Positions 26,334 to 33,496 of a stretch of 64,000 bases of DNA are shown one piece after another. Both the position numbers and the translations under genes were made by a program. The stretch's first letter is position 1. Each line of letters opens with the position of its first letter. The notes under the pieces were generated by a model, which saw only the letters and a program-made list of their open reading frames with translations, did not search any database and was not told the DNA's origin. This DNA comes from Anaerolineales bacterium. GTDB lineage: Bacteria; Chloroflexota; Anaerolineae; Anaerolineales; Villigracilaceae. Location: positions 1 to 64,000 of the forward strand of contig JAUQXA010000036.1 of the NCBI GenBank assembly GCA_030834895.1, written 5' to 3'.

Positions 26334-27517
26334 AAATCAAACTGAGACTTCCCGAATTCCTCCGCATGGGGACGTTACCCATCATCCTCATCGTTCTGAT
26401 GGCAATTGCCTTTGTGGTGGCGATGGTGCGCTACATCTTTGGCATCGGCGCCATCAGCGACTTGAGTTACTCCTACCCCTGGGGCTTCTGGATCAGCTTC
26501 GACCTGTTCACGGGCGTGGTCATCTCCAGCGGTGGTTTTCTCATGGCGGGTACGGTCTACATCCTGCGCATCGAGGAATTCAAGCCCCTGCTCCGCCCTT
26601 CGGTGTTGACCGCCTTCCTCGGCTACATCATGGTCGCCGTTGCCCTGCTCGTTGATCTTGGTCAGCCGCTGCGCATCTGGTACATGATTATCCACTGGAA
26701 TCACACCAGCGTTCTGCTCGAAATCGGCATCTGTGTGATGAGCTACCTGACCGTGCTTGCCATCGAATTCGCACCTGTGGTTTTTGAGGGCTTTCCAAAA
26801 CTACATAAAGTGGCGCACTTCATTCACAAGTTCATCATGCCGTTCGTGATTTTGGGCGTGGTGCTCTCGACCCTGCACCAATCCTCGCTTGGCTCACTAC
26901 TCCTCATCGAGCCGACCAAACTTCACCCGCTCTGGTGGACTCCCATCCTGCCCATTCTGTTCTTCACCTCTGCCATCTCCGTTGGCTTGGCGATGATCAT
27001 CCTCGAGTCTTCACTCAGTTCCCGTTACTTCCAACGCGGACTCGAGACTCACCTTCTGGCAAAACTGGCGAAGGCGCTGCCGATTGCTTTGGGTGTGTAT
27101 CTCCTCATCAAGATTATTGACCTGGCAGTTGCTGGCGACTTTGGCTATCTCTTCTCAAGCGGACTCATGAGCGTCCTCTTCTGGGCTGAAATCCTCATCG
27201 GCGTCCTTTTCCCGATGGTTTGGTTCTCCAGCGAAAAGAATCGCAACACACCCAGCGGACTTCTCACAGGCGCAATCGTCACCCTGCTTGGGCTGATCCT
27301 CAACCGCTTCAACGTCAGTTGGTTTGGCGTCACGCATCCTGACCCGCTGTTCTATATGCCGAGCTTCATGGGCAATGTAAAATACTTCCCGACCTTCCCT
27401 GAAGTTGCGGTCTCCATCGGCATCTTCTCCGCTGGCATCATGGCGTTTGGACTGCTTGCCAAATACTTCCCCGTCTTTGAAGCGGAGCATCATCACGAGG
27501 CGCAGGCGGCAGATTGA
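26330..27517 (+). CDS. NrfD/PsrC-type integral membrane quinone subunit
   Basis: The 395-residue protein has about nine to ten membrane helices with the NrfD/HybB pattern, including YSYPWGFWISFDLFTGVVISSGG near the N-terminus. NrfD proteins contact menaquinone on the outer side, carry no haem, and in ACIII are proposed to move protons. Here it would link the quinone pool to the FeS and molybdopterin subunits. The ATG overlaps the ferredoxin stop (ATGA), and a strong terminator follows, separating this module from the cytochrome b module. Confidence 0.92.
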   Translation: MKIKLRLPEFLRMGTLPIILIVLMAIAFVVAMVRYIFGIGAISDLSYSYPWGFWISFDLFTGVVISSGGFLMAGTVYILRIEEFKPLLRPSVLTAFLGYIMVAVALLVDLGQPLRIWYMIIHWNHTSVLLEIGICVMSYLTVLAIEFAPVVFEGFPKLHKVAHFIHKFIMPFVILGVVLSTLHQSSLGSLLLIEPTKLHPLWWTPILPILFFTSAISVGLAMIILESSLSSRYFQRGLETHLLAKLAKALPIALGVYLLIKIIDLAVAGDFGYLFSSGLMSVLFWAEILIGVLFPMVWFSSEKNRNTPSGLLTGAIVTLLGLILNRFNVSWFGVTHPDPLFYMPSFMGNVKYFPTFPEVAVSIGIFSAGIMAFGLLAKYFPVFEAEHHHEAQAAD

Positions 27518-27544
27518 AAGTACAAGGCAGACAGGTAAACAAGT
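27518..27544. repeat. ACAAGTAAACAAG-type word repeat
   Basis: Immediately after the NrfD stop, sequence built from the words ACAGG, TAAACAAG and TAAAC appears. A similar AAGTAAAAAGGTAGACAAG string is found on the opposite strand at about 33455-33482. It abuts the terminator at 27545. Confidence 0.45.
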
Positions 27545-27585
27545 AAACACGGGACACGCTATACTTGGGGCGTGTCCCGTGTTTT
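27545..27585 (+). terminator. Rho-independent terminator after NrfD gene
   Basis: A perfect 15-base-pair stem (27545-27559 with 27570-27584) has a 10-base loop and ends in TTTT. It should end the cytochrome-Mo-FeS-NrfD transcript, so the cytochrome b module needs its own promoter or read-through. Confidence 0.85.
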
Positions 27586-27619
27586 GTAAAATTCACCCTT
27601 TTTCCTTCATCTTCCTCTC

Positions 27620-28651
27620 ATGCGTCCTTCCTTCTTCCACCACCTCCACCCGCCGACAATTCCAGCCGCACAGGCGCGCTGGCGTCACACGTTGGGAGCA
27701 GGTGGGACGGCAGTCTTCCTTATGCTGGTCATCGGTGTGACGGGGATTTTGGAGATGTTTTACTACGCTCCCAATCCGCAGGAAGCCGCGCTTTCGGTGC
27801 AGACTATTACTTATCTAGTTCCGTTTGGCTGGTTGGTGCGTAATTTGCATTATTGGGCAGCACAAGCGTTGATTGTGGTTTCAGCGATTCATTTTTTGCG
27901 GATTATTTTCACCGCCGCCTACGGAAGTCCGCGCCGATTCAACTATCTACTTGGACTGGCGTTGTTCGTCCTCACACTCATGCTCGACTTCACGGGCTAC
28001 ATCCTGCGCTGGGACATGGACATCTGCTGGCCCCTGACCACGGGCACGAACCTGCTCAAAACAATTCCCTTCATGGGAGAGTTTCTCTTCCGTGTTGCAG
28101 TCGGCGGAGGGGAAGCCTGCTCTACTGCCCTGCTTCGTTTTTATACCTGGCACATCTTCGGGTTGACCATCCTCGTTGTCATCCTTGGCTCCTGGCACAC
28201 CTTCCGTGTCCGTCGCGACGGGGGGATCGCCGTCCCGCCGCCGACTCTCCGCGTTCATGCCGAGCGCATCTCCCGTAACGAACTTGTCCGCCGCGAGGTG
28301 CTGGCAATCTTCATTGTCAGCATTGCACTCATTCTCTTATCTATTTTCTTCCCCGCACCTATTGCCCCTGCAATGACGGGCAAGCCCACTCCCAACGCAG
28401 AAGCACATGCGCCCTGGTTCTTCCTCTGGGTTCAGCAAATGCTCAAATGGGGTGACCCGTTTATTTTCGGCGTTCTCATCCCGCTTGGGATTCTCGTCTT
28501 CCTTGCCCTCATCCCCTATATTTTCCCTAAACCTGCTGATGCCGAGATTGGAAGTTGGTTTCCGAAGTCCAACCGCCTTGTGCAAGTGATTGTTGGTTCG
28601 ATCAGCCTTTTCATCATTTTCCTAACTCTGCTTGCCAGTTTACAACGTTAA
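27620..28651 (+). CDS. Cytochrome b (fused b6 and subunit-IV parts) of a Rieske/cytb complex
   Basis: The 343-residue protein has four N-terminal helices with haem b ligand pairs H77/H178 and H91/H193 (spacings 14 and 15), then about three further helices, so the b6 and subunit-IV parts are fused. The Qo-site PEWY motif appears as APWF (in HAPWFFLWVQQ), lacking the Glu, a form I recall from menaquinol-oxidising complexes. It should oxidise menaquinol and pass electrons to the Rieske protein and multihaem cytochrome encoded next. The start lies 35 bases after the terminator. Confidence 0.9.
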   Translation: MRPSFFHHLHPPTIPAAQARWRHTLGAGGTAVFLMLVIGVTGILEMFYYAPNPQEAALSVQTITYLVPFGWLVRNLHYWAAQALIVVSAIHFLRIIFTAAYGSPRRFNYLLGLALFVLTLMLDFTGYILRWDMDICWPLTTGTNLLKTIPFMGEFLFRVAVGGGEACSTALLRFYTWHIFGLTILVVILGSWHTFRVRRDGGIAVPPPTLRVHAERISRNELVRREVLAIFIVSIALILLSIFFPAPIAPAMTGKPTPNAEAHAPWFFLWVQQMLKWGDPFIFGVLIPLGILVFLALIPYIFPKPADAEIGSWFPKSNRLVQVIVGSISLFIIFLTLLASLQR

Positions 28652-28671
28652 ACGTTTAACGTTTTCCACCC

Positions 28672-29880
28672 ATGCGCCGACTCCTTCCCCTCGCCTCCTT
28701 TCTCCTCTTCCTGACCCTCGTTCTGGTCGCGTGGATGGATTCGCACCAGCCTAACCCTATTGAGTTGATTCCAACGCTCACGGGGAAGCCTGAATACTGC
28801 ATCACCTGCCATATGGATTTGCCAGAGATCAGTCCTTCGCACCCTGTTCAAACCTTTGGCTGTGTCATCTGTCACGGCGGAGAGCGGCTGGCGCTCGACG
28901 CAGACCTCGCGCACAGCACCATGCGCGGCGGGGCGAATCCATCTGACTTGACGGTGGTGGAAGAATCTTGCGGCGGAAGCAACTGTCACTCAGGCAGCGA
29001 AGTGGACGACCGTCACCATATCCAACGGGTGATGACCAGCATCCAGTCCACATACGCGGGAGCGATTGGGAACATCCGCTATACCTTTGGCGCGCAAACG
29101 GATTTGAATGCTCACCTTGGAATCAATGCCGTAACCGACGAGGAAACAAAAACGGGAATCAAATCGCTTTCTGCATTCGACCCGACAAAGGAAGGTAATC
29201 CCTTCGTCCAGCAATTCGGCGAAAACTGCCTGACCTGTCACATCAATGCCCAACCGCGTGAAGGGGATGTGTATGCTCGTCAAACGGGATGCGCCGCCTG
29301 TCATTCAACAGACAAACATACTTTGTCAACCGCCATCCCCTACACCCAATGCAACACCTGTCACAACCGTGGCAACTACGACCTGCGGACAATGACTTTC
29401 ATCGAACGCACTGACCAACCAACAGATCGACTCCATGATTATTACCAACCAATTTCCCAATTTACCAAATGCGAATACACCCTCGACTGCGTGGACTGTC
29501 ATACCCGCAACGAAGCCATGGGCAATGGCGATTTGCACAATAATAAAAAAGAAATCCAGTATATTCAGTGCAAGACCTGTCATGGCACGCTGGATGAATT
29601 GCCGTTGACCAAAACACTCACCGATCCCGAAGACATCGCCTTCAAACTCGACTTCCTCAATCCCATCATGGATTTGAAACTGGGTGATACCATTGTTGTC
29701 ACCGAAACAGGCGAGCCGATTTGGAATGCGCGCCTCCTGCCCGATGGAACCTACGAGGTGGTTGGCAAAGCCACTCGCGAACGTTTCACCTTCCGTCCCA
29801 CAAAAGGAAGCGCCTGTACGCAAAATCCCGATGAACAGGAATCGCATTACTGTCATGAATGCCATGCAGTCGAAAAATAA
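28672..29880 (+). CDS. Multihaem cytochrome c (eight CxxCH plus one Cx4CH)
   Basis: The 402-residue protein has an N-terminal anchor or signal (1-22). Canonical CxxCH sites begin at C43, C64, C186, C207, C227, C273, C300 and C394, and C100 begins a CGGSNCH (Cx4CH) site. It takes the place that cytochrome c1 or f would have in a bc/b6f complex and could carry electrons from the Rieske protein to outer partners. It resembles multihaem cytochromes fused to Rieske/cytb operons in several anaerobic phyla. Whether the Cx4CH site binds haem is uncertain; such sites exist in some nitrate/nitrite-type and DHC2-like cytochromes. Confidence 0.88.
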   Translation: MRRLLPLASFLLFLTLVLVAWMDSHQPNPIELIPTLTGKPEYCITCHMDLPEISPSHPVQTFGCVICHGGERLALDADLAHSTMRGGANPSDLTVVEESCGGSNCHSGSEVDDRHHIQRVMTSIQSTYAGAIGNIRYTFGAQTDLNAHLGINAVTDEETKTGIKSLSAFDPTKEGNPFVQQFGENCLTCHINAQPREGDVYARQTGCAACHSTDKHTLSTAIPYTQCNTCHNRGNYDLRTMTFIERTDQPTDRLHDYYQPISQFTKCEYTLDCVDCHTRNEAMGNGDLHNNKKEIQYIQCKTCHGTLDELPLTKTLTDPEDIAFKLDFLNPIMDLKLGDTIVVTETGEPIWNARLLPDGTYEVVGKATRERFTFRPTKGSACTQNPDEQESHYCHECHAVEK

Positions 29881-29884
29881 TTTT

Positions 29885-29939
29885 GGACTCCATCGGCAAG
29901 CCGATGAAAATTTTTGGCAGCAAGCTGCCTGACTCCAGA
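29885..29939. repeat. Two short palindromes with GCAAGC cores, each beside GACTCCA
   Basis: CATCGGCAAGCCGATG (29891-29906) and GGCAGCAAGCTGCC (29916-29929) are perfect palindromes around an AA centre, bracketed by GGACTCCA and TGACTCCAGA. The second plus GACTCCAGA matches the layout at 47511-47535 inside a glycosyltransferase gene. The pair fills the gap between the multihaem cytochrome and Rieske genes. Confidence 0.65.
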
Positions 29940-29947
29940 GCTAACCG

Positions 29948-30364
29948 ATGACTGATCTCTCCCGCCGTGATTTTCTCAGACTTGCCCGCGATGGATTTCT
30001 CTACCTGAGCAGCGCGCTGGCATTTGTGGGATTCCTCCGCTTTTTGGACTACGACCCCAACCCCACAACCAAAACTGAATTCGACCTTGGTCTCGCTGAA
30101 AAATATCCGCCTGGATCACGCACCGTGTTGGATGAAATTCCCGCTATTTTGATCCACACCGAAAGCGGATTCTCCGCCCTCAGCCTGACCTGCACCCACC
30201 TCGGCTGTATCCTCGAACCCGACGCCGAAGGATTCGCCTGCCCTTGTCACGGCTCACGTTTCGACGCGGATGGCAAGGTCATGCATGGTCCAGCAGCGAA
30301 ACATTTGCAATCCCTGCGCGTTCAAGTGACGATTGAAAACAACTTAAAAGTATTTACTGTTTGA
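29948..30364 (+). CDS. Rieske [2Fe-2S] protein
   Basis: The 138-residue protein has a Tat-like leader (SRRDFLRLARDG, then a hydrophobic helix to about residue 33) that can remain as an anchor. The Rieske ligands are C82-x-H84 and C98-x-C100-H101 (CTHLGC and CPCHGSRFD), including the extra C87/C100 disulfide pair typical of high-potential forms. It should accept electrons from menaquinol at the cytochrome b Qo site. Gene order is cytochrome b, multihaem c, Rieske, all co-directional. Confidence 0.93.
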   Translation: MTDLSRRDFLRLARDGFLYLSSALAFVGFLRFLDYDPNPTTKTEFDLGLAEKYPPGSRTVLDEIPAILIHTESGFSALSLTCTHLGCILEPDAEGFACPCHGSRFDADGKVMHGPAAKHLQSLRVQVTIENNLKVFTV

Positions 30365-30373
30365 AAGGCAAAC

Positions 30374-30997
30374 ATGAATATCTCCCATCTTCTCGATAAA
30401 TCCATGCAAGACCACGACCATCTCTGTCCGCGCCAGATTCTTGGGGTACGGATTGGAATGGCTGGCATGAAAGCGTTTGGCTTCGATGAGCCATCCACAA
30501 AAAAACAATTGCTCGTCATTACGGAAACGGACGGCTGTTTTGTAGATGGAGTCATTGCCGCGACAGGCTGCACTGTTGGTCACCGCACCTTGCGCGTGGA
30601 AGATTACGGCAAGGTCGCCGCTACATTTGTGGATACAAAATCAGGACGCGCTATTCGAATTGTGCCGAGACTGGATGTCCGCGAACGCGCTGCCACCTTC
30701 GCCCCAAGCGAGCCGCGTCGTTACTTCGCACAAATGCAGGCATATCAGTCCATACCTGACGAGGAGATGTTCACAGTCACGCCCGTGACGTTGAACATCC
30801 CCGTCAAAGCCATCATCTCCCGCGCTGGCGTACGGGTCAACTGCGACCTGTGCGGCGAAGAAATCATGAATAAGCGCGAGATCAGTTACGGCGGACTTAC
30901 GCTTTGTCGCGCTTGCGCCGGCAACAGCTATTATTCCGCCAACTCCCAGCCGATTTCTGTTTGTGGCTTCCCACTTTTTAATTCCCACTCATCATGA
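30374..30997 (+). CDS. FmdE-family protein with C-terminal zinc ribbon
   Basis: The 207-residue protein matches formylmethanofuran dehydrogenase subunit E-like proteins: DHDHLCPRQILGVRIG at the N-terminus, TDGCFVDGVIAATGCTVG in the middle and a Zn ribbon with C157, C160, C178 and C181. FmdE-like proteins occur widely in bacteria without methanofuran, often beside molybdenum or tungsten enzymes, and no activity is established. It starts nine bases after the Rieske stop, so it is in the same operon. A role in cofactor supply to the upstream molybdoenzyme is an inference from position. Confidence 0.82.
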   Translation: MNISHLLDKSMQDHDHLCPRQILGVRIGMAGMKAFGFDEPSTKKQLLVITETDGCFVDGVIAATGCTVGHRTLRVEDYGKVAATFVDTKSGRAIRIVPRLDVRERAATFAPSEPRRYFAQMQAYQSIPDEEMFTVTPVTLNIPVKAIISRAGVRVNCDLCGEEIMNKREISYGGLTLCRACAGNSYYSANSQPISVCGFPLFNSHSS

Positions 30998-31152
30998 AGC
31001 ACGACCTTTATTGACATTATTTTATAAAGGCTCTTTCGACGGCTTTGGCAGACAACAACATCAAAGCAGTAATCAAGACAGCCGAAGTCAAACATCAGGC
31101 GCAGGTCACACCGATGACAAACGGGGCGGAGAAGGTCAGGTAAATCGAACTG

Positions 31153-31596
31153 TCATTTCCTGCTCCGCGTTTCATACCAACCCGCGCGCACGTTCGTTCT
31201 CAAATCGAAGTCTGGCACGTAGGGCTTGATGTCGAGCAGGGGCGTCCCGTTCAGCACATCCACCCCTTCGACCGTCAGGACGTTGACTTCGCGTGACAAC
31301 AGCCTCACAACGGAAAATCCAATTGGGTTGGGGCGGTACGGATATCGGGTGGCAAAGATGCCATGTTCCCTGTCATCCAGAAACGGCTTGACTTGCAACT
31401 GGTATCCCTGCGATTCGTGAAAGGCGTACAAGAGATAGATATGGGAGAGCGCTTCGATATCCTTTAATCCGTCCACAAATTCTGGATACACTTCCACCTG
31501 TCCCACCGCCTTCGAGCGCGAGGCTTGAATTGGGGTCTTGTCCTTTTCCGTGAACGGCGAGTGGATCACGCCAATGGGTTTGAAGATGAATTCCAT
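31153..31596 (-). CDS. trmO: tRNA m6t6A37 methyltransferase TrmO-like (TsaA/YaeB domain)
   Basis: The 147-residue protein is a single TsaA-like domain: IGVIHSPF at the N-terminus, SHIYLLYAFHES, then FATRYPYRPNPIGFSVVRLL, the core AdoMet-binding and dimer segment, and GTPLLDIKPYVPDFD. In E. coli TrmO methylates t6A37 of tRNA-Thr. This short form lacks the C-terminal extension of the E. coli protein, so the target may differ. The gene overlaps the DUF364 remnant by 31 bases on the same strand. The 155 bases between FmdE and this gene hold nothing I recognise. Confidence 0.85.
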   Translation of the reverse strand: MEFIFKPIGVIHSPFTEKDKTPIQASRSKAVGQVEVYPEFVDGLKDIEALSHIYLLYAFHESQGYQLQVKPFLDDREHGIFATRYPYRPNPIGFSVVRLLSREVNVLTVEGVDVLNGTPLLDIKPYVPDFDLRTNVRAGWYETRSRK

Positions 31597-31766
31597 AATG
31601 TCAACAATTTTACTCCTCTCACTTGACGAAGCGACGCGCCCTGTCCAACCGTGCGCAAGACTACGGCTTCGTCAATGACTTTGGTTCCAGAAATGATGGT
31701 CACTCCATGCTTGAAAAGAACAGGGGAAAGCGGCGTACTGGGATCGAGCACCATCTCGCACTCCAA
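31566..31766 (-). pseudogene. Remnant of a DUF364-type (putative heavy-metal chelation domain) gene
   Basis: A minus-strand frame encodes PSTPLSPVLFKHGVTIISG followed by TVGQGASLRQVRGVKLLTL. From memory this matches the C-terminal end of DUF364 proteins, which are normally around 250 residues. The N-terminal three quarters are missing, and a stop codon (31818-31820) lies in frame upstream with only a TTG as possible start. The upstream side now holds a hairpin and the amidase promoter. I read it as a truncated, probably dead gene ahead of trmO. Confidence 0.6.
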
Positions 31767-31797
31767 GCAACCCGCATTACTGGCGGGTTGCTTTTTT
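31765..31797 (+). terminator. Rho-independent terminator or attenuator upstream of amidase
   Basis: AAGCAACCCGC (31765-31775) pairs with GCGGGTTGCTT (31783-31793), seven-base loop, followed by TTTTTT to 31797. It points to the plus strand although both genes to its left are on the minus strand, so it either ends antisense read-through from the FmdE operon or insulates the amidase gene. Confidence 0.75.
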
Positions 31798-31818
31798 GCA
31801 CGGAGATTGTGAAGGCAT

Positions 31819-31824
31819 TATAAT
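31819..31824 (+). promoter_or_regulatory. Possible -10 box (TATAAT) of the cell-wall gene cluster
   Basis: TATAAT at 31819-31824 lies 14 bases before the amidase ATG at 31839, so a transcript would have a leader of about eight bases and no Shine-Dalgarno sequence. TTGCAC at 31796-31801 is spaced 17 bases upstream and overlaps the terminator T-run; it is a poor -35. Confidence 0.45.
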
Positions 31825-31838
31825 GATTCCAACTTGAC

Positions 31839-32663
31839 ATGGAAACCGACCTTCAAACACCCGATCCCCAACCTGAAATCAAACCGAAACCCAAACCTGC
31901 GTCAAAGCGCAAGGTGGTGAATGCCTTCTTCCCCACCCTCGGCGTTGCCATGCTGCTGGCGACCCTTTTCACCGCGTGGACTCCCAACAGTCTATTTGCC
32001 AGCAATTTGCAGGAACAATTGCGTTTGATACTCACTCCACAGGCACCGGCGGAGGCGGTCATTAACACGCCACAGCCGCAATTACGCATCGGTATCGTAG
32101 CTGGGCATAACGGCAACGACTCCGGCGCGGTCTGCACGAACGAAGACGGTGAAGTTGACCTCACCGAAGCCGAGGTCAACCTGGAGATTGCCGAACTGGT
32201 GAAAAAGAACCTAGAGGCACAGAACTTTCAGGTGGACCTGCTCAACGAGTTCGACACGCGACTGAACGGATACCGCGCCGTGGCACTGGTTTCCATCCAC
32301 AATGACTCATGTGAGTACATCAACGACGAGGCGACCGGCTTCAAGGTGGCGTCCTCGCTTGACACCCGCGACATCAACCGCGCTCAACGCCTCACCGCCT
32401 GCCTTGTGGACAGATATCAAAACACCACCCGCTTGACCTTCCACGCTGGCAGTATCACCGGTGATATGCGCGAGTATCACGCCTTTTCTGAAATCGATCC
32501 AAATACCATCACCGCCATCATCGAAACCGGCTTCCTTAACCTCGACCGCGACATCCTCACCAAGCAGACGGAACTTGTCGCCAGCGGGGTGACTCAGGGG
32601 ATTCTATGTTTTGTCAACAATGAAAGTGTGATACCAACCCCGTTCCCGACCTCCGCGCCATGA
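31839..32663 (+). CDS. N-acetylmuramoyl-L-alanine amidase (Amidase_3), membrane-anchored
   Basis: The 274-residue protein has a Pro/Lys-rich cytoplasmic start, one membrane segment (about 31-46) and an outer Amidase_3 domain from about residue 82. Zinc ligands fit H90 (VAGHNG), E112 (TEAEVNLE) and H154 (SIHNDS), with catalytic E229 (AIIETGFL). It should cut the amide between muramic acid and the stem peptide. There is no obvious regulatory helix blocking the site as in AmiA/B/C. It overlaps the first L,D-transpeptidase by four bases, starting a five-gene cell-wall cluster. Confidence 0.9.
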   Translation: METDLQTPDPQPEIKPKPKPASKRKVVNAFFPTLGVAMLLATLFTAWTPNSLFASNLQEQLRLILTPQAPAEAVINTPQPQLRIGIVAGHNGNDSGAVCTNEDGEVDLTEAEVNLEIAELVKKNLEAQNFQVDLLNEFDTRLNGYRAVALVSIHNDSCEYINDEATGFKVASSLDTRDINRAQRLTACLVDRYQNTTRLTFHAGSITGDMREYHAFSEIDPNTITAIIETGFLNLDRDILTKQTELVASGVTQGILCFVNNESVIPTPFPTSAP

Positions 32664-33409
32664 ACAAAGCCTCGCGACCAAAGACTCTCACTCTCCTCTT
32701 GATCATCATCCTCGTCCTTGCGGCGCTTGGAGGTGCTGCCTGGACGGCCATTTCGTCGCCAGTTCTAGGTTTAGCCCAAAGCCCGGTCACGCCGACGCTT
32801 GGTCAGCCCTTTGCGCTGGTCATGCTCAAAAAGCCGACTGTCACCCCCTTGCCAGTTGGCAGCCCAGTCCCTGTTATCTTGCCAACCGAATCGCAAATTC
32901 CAACCGCTGTGGAGACAGTCACTGCTACGCCAACAGTCGAATCGTTGGTATATGCTGAGATCGTAGCGGATACACCTGCTCCCACCGGCTATTCGAACAC
33001 AACCCAGTATGACTCAGCCCCAACCTACGGGGGGAACAAATATATCCTGGTGGACATCTCAGAACAACACATGTACGTTTACGAAGGCGATGTGCTGGTC
33101 AACGATTTCGTTTCTTCCACCGGGATGAATAATGCCACCCGCGTTGGATATTTCAGCGTGCTCGATAAAATCCCCAGCGCCTACGGCGCGACGTGGGACA
33201 TCTGGATGCCAAACTGGCTCGGCATTTATTGGGCGGGCAGCATGGAAAACGGGATCCACGCCCTGCCGATTCTGCCCAACGGCGCGACGCTTTGGGCTGG
33301 ATATCTCGGCGTGCCGATCTCCTACGGCTGTGTGGTGCTCGGGAGCTACGAAGCGCAATGGCTGTACGACTGGGCCGATATCGGAACCCCGGTGGAAATT
33401 CGATGGTAA
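32660..33409 (+). CDS. L,D-transpeptidase (YkuD domain), divergent SYGC active site
   Basis: The 249-residue protein has an N-terminal anchor (about 10-30), a Val/Pro/Thr-rich linker to about 120, and a YkuD domain. The conserved His is H200 (NGIHALP) and the nucleophile is C224 in SYGCVVL, where the family usually has S/THGC. Tyr replaces His, which may tune the Cys. It should crosslink meso-DAP residues (3-3 links) or attach proteins to peptidoglycan. It is translationally coupled to the amidase and is the most divergent of the four copies. Confidence 0.88.
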   Translation: MNKASRPKTLTLLLIIILVLAALGGAAWTAISSPVLGLAQSPVTPTLGQPFALVMLKKPTVTPLPVGSPVPVILPTESQIPTAVETVTATPTVESLVYAEIVADTPAPTGYSNTTQYDSAPTYGGNKYILVDISEQHMYVYEGDVLVNDFVSSTGMNNATRVGYFSVLDKIPSAYGATWDIWMPNWLGIYWAGSMENGIHALPILPNGATLWAGYLGVPISYGCVVLGSYEAQWLYDWADIGTPVEIRW

Positions 33410-33454
33410 CAAACGAGTCGTTTCACACGTCCAAGGCTTATAATTCCTTCAACA

Positions 33455-33482
33455 TACTTGTCTACCTTTTTACTTGTATCCT
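33455..33482. repeat. ACTTGTCTACCTTTTTACTTG-type word repeat
   Basis: This short string is built from ACTTGT and ACCTTTT words and is the inverted counterpart of the sequence at 27518-27544. A third, shorter piece (GTACACAAGTATGCAGG) follows the stop at 34672. Confidence 0.45.
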
Positions 33483-33496
33483 TCCATAGGTGACCC

